This document shows positions 45,305 to 54,174 of a stretch of 64,000 bases of DNA, piece by piece. The stretch is from Vulcanisaeta moutnovskia 768-28 (GTDB taxonomy: Archaea > Thermoproteota > Thermoprotei > Thermoproteales > Thermocladiaceae). The DNA is taken from NCBI RefSeq assembly GCF_000190315.1, contig NC_015151.1, positions 62,001-126,000 on the forward strand. The letters run 5' to 3'. The position numbers and the translations under genes were made by a program. The stretch's first letter is position 1; every line of letters starts with the position of its first letter. Below the pieces are notes generated by a model. It saw nothing but the letters and a program-made list of their open reading frames with translations. It was not told the origin of the DNA and made no database searches.

Positions 45305-46849
45305 ATGAGCGGTAATGAGTATTTCGAGGTTAAGGAACTGACTAAGCAAATAATTCAGCAGTACGTGATGAATCAATATCCCTGGGGAATAATAACAAGG
45401 CCATTAACACCAGTAGCATTAATGATATTATCAATAACATACATAATAACAATAACGACACTTATACTAAGCTTCATACAAATAGTAGTATTAGTGAGAT
45501 ATAGCATGGCGAGTTTAAGGTATGTTAAGACCTATAGAAGGAACAATTTAAGTATCAAAAATATACCAGTGCACAAATTACCCTTTGTATCTATATTAAT
45601 ACCTATAAAGAACGAGAACGTATTAACAATAAAAAGAAACCTAGAGAACATAGCATCACTTAATTATCCCAGGGAATTACTTGAAGTGCTATACATAAGT
45701 GATGACCCTGAATATTACGTAAATGGGCTCACTAAGATAATAGGCTCTATGATGCATAAGTTGGGCGTAAACGCTAGGATAATACGTAGGGTAAATAATA
45801 CTGGTTATAAGGGCGGTGCCCTAAATTATGGGATTAAGCATGCTAAAGGTGATGTTATTGCTGTATTTGATGTTGATACAATAATGCCTAGTGATTACTT
45901 AATGAAGGCTGTGAATGCGTTATTGAACGGTTATGATGCGATCACTGCTGTGTGGAAGGGTTATTACACGGTTGATAATGTTATTTCAAGGCTTTTGAAG
46001 TTCATGTATGATGTCTATAATGAAGTTTTCATAAGAGGTAGGTTCCTTAGTGGTGGTTTCCCAGCCATAACCGGTAATAACTTAGTGATCTGGAGAAAGG
46101 TATTATATTCTGTTAACGGCTTTTGCGAATGCACTGGTGAGGATCTTGATCTTAGTATAAAGTTGAGGTCGAGAGGGTATAAAGTTGGGCTAATAGATTC
46201 TGATGTTTACTGTGAGGTACCATATACATACCCATCATTTAAGAAACAATTTAGCAGATGGTTATTTAATAGTATATGGAATATGAAACATAACCTGAGT
46301 TTACTAATTACGTCTAATAAGACCACATTTTGGGAGAAGATTGATGGCTTGCTTTGGATGCTACAGTTTCCAAGCATGTCCTTTGCTGCATTATCAATTT
46401 TAGTAACAGTAATACTCTCAATAATAGGCGTTTTGGTACCACCAATATCAATACTATTTCTCGAGGCCATAAACGCAATCATCGTAATACCGCTAACCAT
46501 AATCCTATTACTAATTAGTAGGCGTGTAGGTTATGGAATGTGGGACTTCATAACAAATGCCGTAAGGTCGGTACTACTTACGATACTTATGTCATTCCCA
46601 ATGCTTGCATACTCAATAGAGTCATTATTAATTGATGAGTGGGAGTGGGTACCAACACCTAAGGGACAGTTAACCCATAGTTATTCCTTCCTAAAGGATT
46701 TAATTCATGAGCTATCGATTATTCTAGTACTTATTGCAGTGATGATTATTCTGGTATTAAGTAACCAGGTATTAACAACACTATACATAGCAAGTATATT
46801 GGCTATTCTCCTATACGGGTTTAAGCTAATAATACCGCACAGGTACTAG
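45305..46849 (+). CDS. Membrane-bound GT2, cellulose-synthase-like glycosyltransferase
   Basis: The protein has 514 residues. One N-terminal helix pair (about 38-60) is followed by a GT-A domain with VSILIPIKNEN, AVFDVDTIMPSDYL (DxD) and TGEDLDLSIKL (the TED-type base). KQFSRWLFNSIWN (the Q/RxxRW acceptor motif) follows, and then five or so C-terminal helices. This layout is that of processive or hyaluronan/cellulose-synthase-like enzymes that link sugars and may extrude the product. No glycosyl hydrolase or PilZ partner is present. It may make an exopolysaccharide separate from the island at 1-18 kb. Confidence 0.85.
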   Translation: MSGNEYFEVKELTKQIIQQYVMNQYPWGIITRPLTPVALMILSITYIITITTLILSFIQIVVLVRYSMASLRYVKTYRRNNLSIKNIPVHKLPFVSILIPIKNENVLTIKRNLENIASLNYPRELLEVLYISDDPEYYVNGLTKIIGSMMHKLGVNARIIRRVNNTGYKGGALNYGIKHAKGDVIAVFDVDTIMPSDYLMKAVNALLNGYDAITAVWKGYYTVDNVISRLLKFMYDVYNEVFIRGRFLSGGFPAITGNNLVIWRKVLYSVNGFCECTGEDLDLSIKLRSRGYKVGLIDSDVYCEVPYTYPSFKKQFSRWLFNSIWNMKHNLSLLITSNKTTFWEKIDGLLWMLQFPSMSFAALSILVTVILSIIGVLVPPISILFLEAINAIIVIPLTIILLLISRRVGYGMWDFITNAVRSVLLTILMSFPMLAYSIESLLIDEWEWVPTPKGQLTHSYSFLKDLIHELSIILVLIAVMIILVLSNQVLTTLYIASILAILLYGFKLIIPHRY

Positions 46850-46904
46850 TGAAAATCACAATAAGGTATATGAAATAAAAGGGTTCTAGCATTATCTCAA
46901 TAGC

Positions 46905-48047
46905 ATGGGCAATACGTATGATGCTATTATAGTTGGTGCTGGTCCTGCCGGTTCTATGGCTGCTTACGTAGCAGCAAGACTTGGATTAAGGGTATTAGTT
47001 ATTGATAGATTTCGTTTTCCAAGAATGAAACCCTGTGGTGGCGGATTAACTCAGAAATCTGTAATTTTATTGAGGAGTTTCGGTATTGACTTAAACAATG
47101 TCATTAGGAATACATGTAATAGAGTGGTTATTATTAATAATGCAGGTTCCTTCATCATTACCGACAATGAACCAATAATAAGTGTAGTTTCCAGAGATGA
47201 ATTCGATAATTATCTATTATCCAATGCCCTAGAGAAGGGTGCTGATTACGTTAATGATAGAATAATTGGGATTAATAATGGTAATGATTACGTTAGTGTT
47301 ACGGGTATGAATAATTCATACATCGGCAAATACGTAATTGCAGCAGATGGTGTTAATTCCATAATTGCCAAGAGCCTTGGTAATAATATACGGAGAAATA
47401 ACGCAATGGCGTTCATGACAATAGCACGTGGGAGCTACCATAATGATTTATGTATTATAGATATGACAAGAATGAAATGGGGTTATTCATGGGTATTTCC
47501 AAGAGGTGATAATGAATATGATGTTGGTATTGGCTCAATACGTTGGGCTAATTATAAAACCCAACTCATTAAGTACGTACATGATATAGGACTAAGAGAA
47601 GGTGCAGTACTTGGCCATCCCATCCCAATTAAGCCTCGTGAGAATATAATCTCCAAACGCATAGCCTTAATTGGTGATGCAGGTGGATTTGCCGACCCAA
47701 CTACAGGCGAGGGCATTTTCTACGCCATGTATAGCGGTGCATTAGCAGCACTAGCACTAAGGTATTCAAGTAACCCTGCAGAATTTGCAAATAATTATTT
47801 GAGAAGTATCGAACCATTAATTAAGAACCTATCATTGGCTTATTACTTATCGTTAGGCGCTTATGGAGTTGATCATTTAGTAATGGGAAGACTAGGAATA
47901 AGTGCATTTTCCATGTCAAATACTAAGAAATTGATCAAGAGAATAATGAGGGGAAATATATGGTATTATCGAGTACCAGCATCCATTATTAAATTCTCCT
48001 TAATAAATGGCCCGAAAATAATACTTAGAAAGACATTACACGGATAA
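46905..48047 (+). CDS. Geranylgeranyl reductase family FAD protein
   Basis: The 380-residue flavoprotein has the FAD-binding AIIVGAGPAGSMAAYVAARL at the N-terminus, RMKPCGGGLTQKSV (active-site Cys), and GDAGGFADPTTGEGI near residue 257. The family saturates isoprenoid chains of archaeal ether lipids or of quinones. The 380-aa size and motif set are typical. A TATA-like gaaataaaag lies about 30 nt before ATG 46905. No lipid gene is adjacent, so either substrate is possible. Confidence 0.88.
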   Translation: MGNTYDAIIVGAGPAGSMAAYVAARLGLRVLVIDRFRFPRMKPCGGGLTQKSVILLRSFGIDLNNVIRNTCNRVVIINNAGSFIITDNEPIISVVSRDEFDNYLLSNALEKGADYVNDRIIGINNGNDYVSVTGMNNSYIGKYVIAADGVNSIIAKSLGNNIRRNNAMAFMTIARGSYHNDLCIIDMTRMKWGYSWVFPRGDNEYDVGIGSIRWANYKTQLIKYVHDIGLREGAVLGHPIPIKPRENIISKRIALIGDAGGFADPTTGEGIFYAMYSGALAALALRYSSNPAEFANNYLRSIEPLIKNLSLAYYLSLGAYGVDHLVMGRLGISAFSMSNTKKLIKRIMRGNIWYYRVPASIIKFSLINGPKIILRKTLHG

Positions 48048-48076
48048 TTTTAATAAAAACCCTTTATAGGGGGATT

Positions 48077-48400
48077 TCACTCCTCAGATTCTTCCTCAAA
48101 TTCCTCGGTTCCGGCCTCCTCAGCACTTTCCTGAGACGCCTCAGCTCCTTCCTGTGTTATCTCAGCTACAGCGTACGATCTACCTACCCTAGTTATCTTA
48201 ACCTTAACCTTATCCCCCGGTTTTGTATTAGGCACAAAGATCACGAAACCCTTCACCCTAGCTATACCATCGCCTCTCTTAGATGTCTCCACTATGCTTA
48301 CCTCTATTACATCACCAACATTTACTGGCTTAGGACCTCTTGGACCTCTACCCCTACCTCTTTGGAAACTTCTCCTTCTTGGTCTCTCGGACTCGGACGT
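48077..48400 (-). CDS. TRAM domain protein with an apparent non-standard start
   Basis: The TRAM domain (RGDGIARVKGFVIFVPNTKP, then KITRVGRSYAVAEI) binds RNA as a single-domain archaeal chaperone-like protein. The first standard start is a GTG at 48292, but that cuts the domain's first strand. The frame stays open upstream through VNVGDVIEVSIVE and an Arg/Gly-rich arm (SFQRGRGRGPRGP). It reaches SESERPRRRSF, where the initiator position is ACG at 48400; a stop lies 18 nt beyond. A TATA box at 48438-48447 gives a start site near 48417. The C-terminus is Glu/Ser/Ala-rich. I infer ACG initiation or an ATG-to-ACG change. Confidence 0.7.
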   Translation of the reverse strand, partial: TSESERPRRRSFQRGRGRGPRGPKPVNVGDVIEVSIVETSKRGDGIARVKGFVIFVPNTKPGDKVKVKITRVGRSYAVAEITQEGAEASQESAEEAGTEEFEEESEE

Positions 48401-48437
48401 AGTAACCGCCTTACAACACTAATGGGGGGGAAACCCC

Positions 48438-48447
48438 TTTATAAATC
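48438..48447 (-). promoter_or_regulatory. TATA box of the TRAM gene
   Basis: The minus-strand sequence gatttataaa is followed by a perfect GGGG-TTT-CCCC palindrome (48427-48437). Transcription should begin near 48417, upstream of the ACG at 48400 and well before the GTG at 48292. Confidence 0.45.
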
Positions 48448-48490
48448 ATTCTGATACAATAATATTTAAATCACTCCCAAGTATAAGAAC

Positions 48491-48548
48491 GCGTGTGATG
48501 ACCACCTCTGATTAGGACTCATGACTGAGCCAAGCCCCAGACTGAGTA
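48491..48548 (+). ncRNA. Candidate C/D-box sRNA
   Basis: A box C match GTGATGA (48495-48501) and a box D CTGA (48542-48545) are spaced as in archaeal methylation guides. Internal CTGA (48508-48511) and ATGACTGA (48521-48528) could serve as D' and C'. The likely guide is the 13 nt before box D (GCCAAGCCCCAGA). A TATA box atatttaaat (48462-48471) lies about 26 nt upstream, which fits an independent promoter. The spacing from C to D' is short (6 nt), and no terminal stem is evident, so the call is tentative. Confidence 0.4.
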
Positions 48549-48601
48549 ATTAATAATGAATAATTAAGGTAAGAAACAGTGTTAAACTGCGCGTATGGAT
48601 A

Positions 48602-49429
48602 CTACGAGGAAACATCAATAATACTGAGCGAGCCACCATCAATTAGCACCATGTGGGGCTTTGTACCATTATATGGACCGGCTCTCGAAGTGAATATTGT
48701 TAAGACCTTATTTCCATGGTTCCACTTGTAGCCTTGTGGTGTATATTCATGTCCTCGAATCACCATCTTTAATCCACTATTATTAAGGAAATTCTCTGTT
48801 AATACAGGCCCGAATACGTATGTTCCTGGGCCTCTAATAATGTTTTGTTCGTAATACTTAACATCATCAGATGGATCATTCCATAACAGTTGAAATGTTA
48901 TTTCATTACTAGGTATTTCATCAGGCTTTGGAAGCTTGGCGATACTATCAATACTCACGTTATTTATTGGTAAACCCCCATGAACTAGGAAGTACTTATC
49001 ATTGAGAACTGCTGAGATTGGCATTTGTGAGAATACGTCCTTTAGCCTATCATAAATGGAATCGCCATCCCTAGGACTAAACTTCCTTAGTAATTCCATG
49101 TAGAAGCCGTATTCATAATTAGTCAATGGCGATTCATGATTACCCCTTAATAGTATAGCCCTATGTTCAAGGAACAACTTTAATGCGAGGTATAGCGTCT
49201 CGATCTGGTGCTCGCCTCTATCTACATAATCTCCAAGCATTATGTATGTCCATTTATCTGGTGAGAACCTATCCATTACTCGTAATAATGTATCAAAATC
49301 GCCATGTAGATCACCAATAATTATGGCTTTACTCGTCGTAATCCTAAGTAACGACTCATGGGTACTGAATTCATCATATATTCTATTAAGATTTTCCTTA
49401 AGGAATTCCTTAATTACTAAAGGGTCCAC
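48602..49429 (-). CDS. PPP-family serine/threonine protein phosphatase
   Basis: The 275-residue metallophosphatase has the three PPP signatures: IIGDLHGDFDTL (GDxHG), YIMLGDYVDRGEHQIETL (GDxVDRG) and ILLRGNHESP (GNHE). LVHGGLP and VIRGHEYTPQGY supply further metal and phosphate ligands. The family is the archaeal PP1-arch type, dephosphorylating Ser/Thr (in some species Tyr). It starts at ATG 49429 and lies alone between intergenic RNA and a divergent hypothetical gene. Confidence 0.9.
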   Translation of the reverse strand: MDPLVIKEFLKENLNRIYDEFSTHESLLRITTSKAIIIGDLHGDFDTLLRVMDRFSPDKWTYIMLGDYVDRGEHQIETLYLALKLFLEHRAILLRGNHESPLTNYEYGFYMELLRKFSPRDGDSIYDRLKDVFSQMPISAVLNDKYFLVHGGLPINNVSIDSIAKLPKPDEIPSNEITFQLLWNDPSDDVKYYEQNIIRGPGTYVFGPVLTENFLNNSGLKMVIRGHEYTPQGYKWNHGNKVLTIFTSRAGPYNGTKPHMVLIDGGSLSIIDVSS

Positions 49430-49554
49430 GTATTAACATGAGTAATTATAAATTTAAATAAGTTATACCTGAATTCTAAGGATGCTTTCATTAACGTAAT
49501 TATGGCTAAAATCAGTTGATAAGTTTTTAAATTTTAATTTCAATCATTAATAAA

Positions 49555-50493
49555 ATGAATGCGCTTGAGATATTGGTGAGGATTAAGAAGATAGTTGGGG
49601 ATATGGTTAAGGAGGCCTTCATAGTTAAGGCCATTAGAGAGAGTTCAATAATGTCATTAAGCACTGAGGATGTAATTAGCCTATATCCATATAATGCCTA
49701 TGATTACCGAGTCGACGGGAAAAACCTGGATTATATAATTATGGAGGATTCAGTGGCACTCCTTGCTGACTTGGCAAAGATAAATAATTGGTCAATCGAT
49801 AATATTAAATACGCGGAATTCAATGACTGCATATCAATAAGTGTTAATGAGGGTATACTCTCAGTGACTTGTAAGGATAAATCGATACGAGATGGCGAGA
49901 GGATAGCATATATTGATAAAACGTTAATGAGGAAGTATGGCATTGATATTAAGGTTAAGAATATCAATGGTGAAATGTTAATACCATTAGAGAAGATGTT
50001 TGAGAACCCAACAAGCATAGTTGTGGAGAGCCTAATAGCACTTCCTGTATACTTCGTAATAAATCCAACGCACCTAGGACTCGACATTATTGCGGATAGC
50101 TATATATACCTATTAACCAAGGGCTTGAATAGGGTGCCTACGAATACCGACGCTGCTGAGTACCTTATAAGTAATAATAAATTGAATGATAACTATATCA
50201 AGGCTTATGTATTAAAGGAAGACATTGAAACCTTAAGGGAGTATTTCGATATCAAGACTGATGAGAAAGGTGGCATGATTGAGTATTCAATAAATGGTGA
50301 ACACGCACTCACATCATCAGTAATCCAGGGAAGCATTAATCCGGATCTCCTTAAAATATCCTGGATTGACCCAGAAATATTTAAGATTAATGGCATTGGT
50401 ATAAATCTAATTGACCTAGGAAGCACAAACATACTTGATTGCTCTGAAATTCTTATCGAGAGAATGAAGGAGGAATTTCGTGGGATACTATAA
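49555..50493 (+). CDS. Hypothetical protein
   Basis: The 312-residue, rather acidic cytoplasmic protein is not recognised. The N-terminal 40 residues are helical (NALEILVRIKKIVGDMVK). The middle has beta-rich segments (FNDCISISVNEGILSVTC), and a later helix-strand region contains IADSYIYLLTKGLNRVPTNT. There are no membrane segments. The last 6 bp overlap the opposing P-loop ATPase gene, so the two may be a conserved convergent pair. A TATA-like stretch (about 49525-49535) suits leaderless initiation at ATG 49555. Confidence 0.55.
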   Translation: MNALEILVRIKKIVGDMVKEAFIVKAIRESSIMSLSTEDVISLYPYNAYDYRVDGKNLDYIIMEDSVALLADLAKINNWSIDNIKYAEFNDCISISVNEGILSVTCKDKSIRDGERIAYIDKTLMRKYGIDIKVKNINGEMLIPLEKMFENPTSIVVESLIALPVYFVINPTHLGLDIIADSYIYLLTKGLNRVPTNTDAAEYLISNNKLNDNYIKAYVLKEDIETLREYFDIKTDEKGGMIEYSINGEHALTSSVIQGSINPDLLKISWIDPEIFKINGIGINLIDLGSTNILDCSEILIERMKEEFRGIL

Positions 50494-51129
50494 CACAACA
50501 CTATTACTATCATTAAGAACCTTATCAACCACTGAATTCTCATTATTATCCCACTTCCTGAAATTCCTCAGAACCATGCCTGGAGTCTTCACAATGGGTT
50601 TAACATAACTAATACCTATTTTTTGGGCGAACATCTTTATGTCGTCATCACGATACTCAATAGCTATCCTTGACGCATTACGTAGAAACCTTACTAATGG
50701 TTCAAGTAATTCTAACTCATTGCCAACAAGCAAGGGTATCGTTAATGTGACGACTACCGTACCGTTAAAATCCAGGATCTTGTTAATGAATCCCTGGGCA
50801 ATCCTAGGTACTGTGAATGCTGCATCAATATCATCAATAAGTAAGACCCTCGCATTTAGGTCATTATGGCAATCAACAAGTTTTATGGACCTAAGGCCAA
50901 GCTCATTATAGGCATTTACATAGGTTACAGGTATTCCTAACTTCCTTAACCTATTCATTATTGCTAATAATGCGGTGGTTTTACCACTGCCAGTCTCACC
51001 CATTATGATCAATGTCTTCTCATTACTCATTACCCTACCTACGGCCCAATTAATGACCTCCTTAATAGACGAACCAACGAGAGAATCTTCATCAACTTTC
51101 CCACAATTAATTACGTAATCATACATCAA
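50488..51129 (-). CDS. Small AAA-type P-loop ATPase
   Basis: The 213-residue ATPase has Walker A GETGSGKTTALL (G44-T52), Walker B ARVLLIDDIDAAF, and an IAQGFINKILDF helix. A DnaC/DnaA- or Cdc6-like single-domain form is suggested by the LIDDID signature. The usual C-terminal winged-helix domain is lacking. It could act as a DNA-linked motor or loader; the specific role is unknown. The gene overlaps the 3' end of the neighbouring hypothetical gene and is divergent from a flavoprotein gene. Confidence 0.7.
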   Translation of the reverse strand: MMYDYVINCGKVDEDSLVGSSIKEVINWAVGRVMSNEKTLIIMGETGSGKTTALLAIMNRLRKLGIPVTYVNAYNELGLRSIKLVDCHNDLNARVLLIDDIDAAFTVPRIAQGFINKILDFNGTVVVTLTIPLLVGNELELLEPLVRFLRNASRIAIEYRDDDIKMFAQKIGISYVKPIVKTPGMVLRNFRKWDNNENSVVDKVLNDSNSVVL

Positions 51130-51180
51130 TTATCATTAAATCTACGAAATAAAATTACCATATACTTACAATAATTGATA

Positions 51181-51819
51181 ATGCGTAGAAAATATGTAAG
51201 TAATATTGCTAGAGAACGAGGAACTAGGTTTTTAAGTACCGTGAACTCTCTATACGTGTCATTCATAGAATACAATGGCGTATTCTATAGGCTTCTACAT
51301 CCAAGACCCACAATCCTACTGATTACGTTATGCCCAGGTGATAGGGTGAATATAATGCCCGCCAGCTGGAATTTACCAATATCAGAGGAACCGCCAACAA
51401 TTGGGGTGGCTGTTTATAGGGAGACATTCACGTATCAATGCCTTAATTACCACCCTGAGGCCACGATTAATGTGCCAAGCATTAAGCATGTTGACTTAAT
51501 TTATCAACTTGGTTCCGTCTCAGGTAGGGACGTGGATAAGATAAGAGAATTTAAGGTACAGTTAATACCGAGTGATATCGTTAAGGCACCAACCTGGAGG
51601 GATGCGATTGCCGCGTATGAGGTGAGGGTTATGAATAGGCTAGATGTTGGTGAAAGTACGCTCTTTGTCTTTGAAGTATTGAAAGTTAAAGTGAAAACTG
51701 GAATTGCTGATGAGTGGAGCATAGACTTCAGTAAGACAAACATACCACTCCATGGGGCTGGCAGGGTATTCCATAGGGTTGATCCAAGGAAGGTGTTTGC
51801 CAAGAAATCCCTTAAATAA
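51181..51819 (+). CDS. Flavin reductase-like FMN-binding protein
   Basis: The 212-residue protein has a split-barrel FMN-binding fold of the DIM6/NTAB (flavin reductase-like) type. LLHPRPTILLITLCPGDRVN and NIMPASWNLPISEEPPTIGV are the FMN loop, and SVSGRDVDKIREFKV follows. It is likely a flavoprotein oxidoreductase or reductase component. ATG 51181 is chosen over TTG 51175. It lies 22 bp before a Gfo/Idh/MocA oxidoreductase gene in the same direction. Confidence 0.8.
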   Translation: MRRKYVSNIARERGTRFLSTVNSLYVSFIEYNGVFYRLLHPRPTILLITLCPGDRVNIMPASWNLPISEEPPTIGVAVYRETFTYQCLNYHPEATINVPSIKHVDLIYQLGSVSGRDVDKIREFKVQLIPSDIVKAPTWRDAIAAYEVRVMNRLDVGESTLFVFEVLKVKVKTGIADEWSIDFSKTNIPLHGAGRVFHRVDPRKVFAKKSLK

Positions 51820-51841
51820 AATGGCATTAACGTTATAGCGA

Positions 51842-52837
51842 ATGTCACTTAAAATTGCGGTTGTTGGGTGTAGAGGATTTGGCAAGATCCACTTAAATGC
51901 ACTATCAAAACTTCGTGATAAGTATGGGCTGGAGGTTTACGTGTTTAGTAGGACTGAGGAGTACGCGAGGGATTGCCATAGGGAGTATGACACCAGTGGC
52001 TACTTCATGAGGTATAGCGATGTATTGAGGTCTGACGTAGACGTAATAGACCTTGTGGTTAGTCATGACGCCCACATGCCCATGAGCATAGCGGCTCTCG
52101 AGGCTGGTAAGCACGTGATGCTTGAGAAGCCGATAACGAGGACGATCGAGGAGGCAGTAGGTATAATTAATGTTGCTAGGTCCAGTGGTAAGAAATTCAT
52201 GGTTCTTGAGAATCATTATTTCGATCCGTCAGTATGGAAGGCCAAGGAACTTATGGGTAAGTTAGGTAAGATCTCGATGATTATTGTTAGGAAGCTTCAG
52301 TTTAATTCACCGGGTGGTTGGAGGAGAATTAGGAGGTTGATGGGTGGTGGTGCGCTTATTGACGGTGGTATTCACTATATTGATACCTTACTCAACCTTG
52401 GTGGTGATTATACCGAGGTTAAGTCAATATGCACACGCGGCTTTGCCGGGCTTGAGGGTGAAGACACCAGCGTATCAATATTTAAGTTTAAAAATGGTGC
52501 TGTGGGGACCTTGCTTTATTCCTGGTCATCGTCGGGTGGTGATAGGGCACCCGCTTTCGAGGTTTATGGTGAACGTGGCTTCATAATGGAGGACCCGGAT
52601 AGTCGTGTTCCTGGTAAGCCATACGGTGGTTTAGTAATTAGTATTGATGAGAAGCGAGAGAAGGTCATTGTTGAGAAGGTAAATGCGATTGAGAGGGAGA
52701 TTGAGCTCTTCATACAGTCAGTCATTAATAATGCCGACGTCCCAATGCCCCCTGAAATTGCACTACGTGATTTGAGAGCAGTATTGGATGCGTATAAGGA
52801 CTGCGGAGAATTAGGTGTGAGCTCTCAGCCAGTTTAG
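51842..52837 (+). CDS. Gfo/Idh/MocA family oxidoreductase
   Basis: The 331-residue dehydrogenase has the NAD(P)-binding VVGCRGFGKIHLNAL, the EKP motif in VMLEKPITRTIEEA, and GGALIDGGIHYIDTLL in the C-terminal domain. FGSMALLV-type sugar dehydrogenases of this family oxidise or reduce sugars or inositol. It follows the flavin reductase-like gene. Its end overlaps the opposing hydrolase gene by 27 bp. The substrate is not predictable. Confidence 0.88.
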   Translation: MSLKIAVVGCRGFGKIHLNALSKLRDKYGLEVYVFSRTEEYARDCHREYDTSGYFMRYSDVLRSDVDVIDLVVSHDAHMPMSIAALEAGKHVMLEKPITRTIEEAVGIINVARSSGKKFMVLENHYFDPSVWKAKELMGKLGKISMIIVRKLQFNSPGGWRRIRRLMGGGALIDGGIHYIDTLLNLGGDYTEVKSICTRGFAGLEGEDTSVSIFKFKNGAVGTLLYSWSSSGGDRAPAFEVYGERGFIMEDPDSRVPGKPYGGLVISIDEKREKVIVEKVNAIEREIELFIQSVINNADVPMPPEIALRDLRAVLDAYKDCGELGVSSQPV

Positions 52838-53644
52838 TACGTCCTCATAAACCACATTCCTATTCAACTCATTTAGTATTTCGTGGTACATCCCATCATA
52901 GATCTTCATAGCCTTATCACTAACCCTCAATCTACTGAATACCTCCTGGGTGGCCCTTGGTGGTACTACCCTATCCTCACCTCCATGCATCATCATTATG
53001 GGTACCGATATGTTATCGATATACTTCCAAACGTTCCTTGATGCCCTGACAAGCTCATACAGGATCCTGGCGGTTGGCTTTTTAAAGACGAGGGGGTCAC
53101 TTACGTATTCCTCAACGACCTTCTTATCATGAGTCAGGAACTCAGGGTTTATCGGTAGGTTTAGTCTATACCTTGGTGATAACGCATTGAGTAGTGATAG
53201 CATGAACCAGGAACCAGCGCTAACATTGACTATTGCAGCGGCTCCGCTTGTCACCGCTGCGCGAATTCCCTTACCAATCCTACCTAAGTAGTGAAGCACT
53301 ATTAAGCCACCCATTGAATGCCCAAGTAGGAATGCCGAGTTGAAGCCCGTCCTCTTGAGCATTAACTCTATGAATTCCTCCAGGTCATTTAGAAATAGGT
53401 CGAAGCTATCCACGTAACCAAGGTCCTTGGGACTTGCCGTTAATCCATGACCCCTCAGGTCCTGCATGCACAGTGAGTACCCATTGCTTGATAGGTAATT
53501 ACCGAAGTCATTATACCTACTGCTGTGCTCTGCGAAGCCGTGAACCCCAATCACGAGACCCAGCGGTTTATCCGCTAACCAACACCTATAATACGCATTA
53601 ATGCCCGTGCTCAGTGAAATCCTATCCTCAATCCTCTGAGTCAT
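52811..53644 (-). CDS. Alpha/beta hydrolase, monoacylglycerol-lipase-like
   Basis: The 277-residue enzyme carries the lipase fingerprints VHGFAEHSSRYNDFGNYL, DLRGHGLTASPKDLGYV and the nucleophile elbow LLGHSMGGLI. The catalytic Asp and His fall in MMMHGGEDRVV and YDGMYHEIL. These are characteristic of monoacylglycerol lipase/lysophospholipase-like hydrolases, which release glycerol from monoacylglycerols. It lies directly downstream of the coxG-like gene on the same strand, so lipid-derived glycerol supply is plausible. Confidence 0.82.
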   Translation of the reverse strand: MTQRIEDRISLSTGINAYYRCWLADKPLGLVIGVHGFAEHSSRYNDFGNYLSSNGYSLCMQDLRGHGLTASPKDLGYVDSFDLFLNDLEEFIELMLKRTGFNSAFLLGHSMGGLIVLHYLGRIGKGIRAAVTSGAAAIVNVSAGSWFMLSLLNALSPRYRLNLPINPEFLTHDKKVVEEYVSDPLVFKKPTARILYELVRASRNVWKYIDNISVPIMMMHGGEDRVVPPRATQEVFSRLRVSDKAMKIYDGMYHEILNELNRNVVYEDVLNWLRAHT

Positions 53645-53694
53645 GAATATAGCCTATATTACCTGCTTTTAAGTTTACGAAATACATAAACTAC

Positions 53695-54174
53695 TTACCT
53701 CAATAGGCATTCTATAAATCCATGAATAGTATCCTCAGAAATCCTCTTAACCAATGAGTCGATGTTTACAAACCTGCTCATCATCTGAAGTAACCTGCCC
53801 AGGCTTGCAGTGGCGTCCCAATCGATTCGAGAATCATTACCTGACCCACTAATCCTTATAGTCAACAATATACTTATTGCGCTACCCGCGGCCCTACCAT
53901 CAACCCTATACCTAACCTCGTTACCTGACTGATTAATTAATTCAATGGTTGCGTCCGTGGTTATCCTCCTCAACTCGGCAATGGGGACCTCATTACCCAG
54001 GTCAACCCTAAACCTGGCCTTAACCCTATCCTTACTAAGCACCTCATAATTAATGATGTTAGGTATACAGGTTATTGCCCTAGGCAAATCAGTTATGAAG
54101 TTTAGGACTTCATTTGGTGACTTACTTACTGTAAATGAACCACTATAATGTAACTCGCTCGACATCAGGACCAC
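53695..54174 (-). CDS. CoxG-like SRPBCC protein
   Basis: The 159-residue START/SRPBCC fold protein resembles CoxG: YSGSFTVSKSPNEVLNFI, then CIPNIINYEVLSKDRVKA, and RYRVDGRAAGSAISILL. CoxG-like proteins bind quinone or lipid and help join molybdenum CO dehydrogenase to the membrane. In Sulfolobus acidocaldarius a CoxG-like protein is known to anchor G3P dehydrogenase. Here the gene overlaps the G3P dehydrogenase gene by 10 bp, and no CO dehydrogenase is present, which supports the same role. Confidence 0.8.
   Translation of the reverse strand: MVLMSSELHYSGSFTVSKSPNEVLNFITDLPRAITCIPNIINYEVLSKDRVKARFRVDLGNEVPIAELRRITTDATIELINQSGNEVRYRVDGRAAGSAISILLTIRISGSGNDSRIDWDATASLGRLLQMMSRFVNIDSLVKRISEDTIHGFIECLLR

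Noticed and set aside
53695-54174. Evidence of a CO dehydrogenase operon from the CoxG-like gene
   Set aside because: No CoxLMS subunits are in the window; the gene overlaps G3P dehydrogenase instead.
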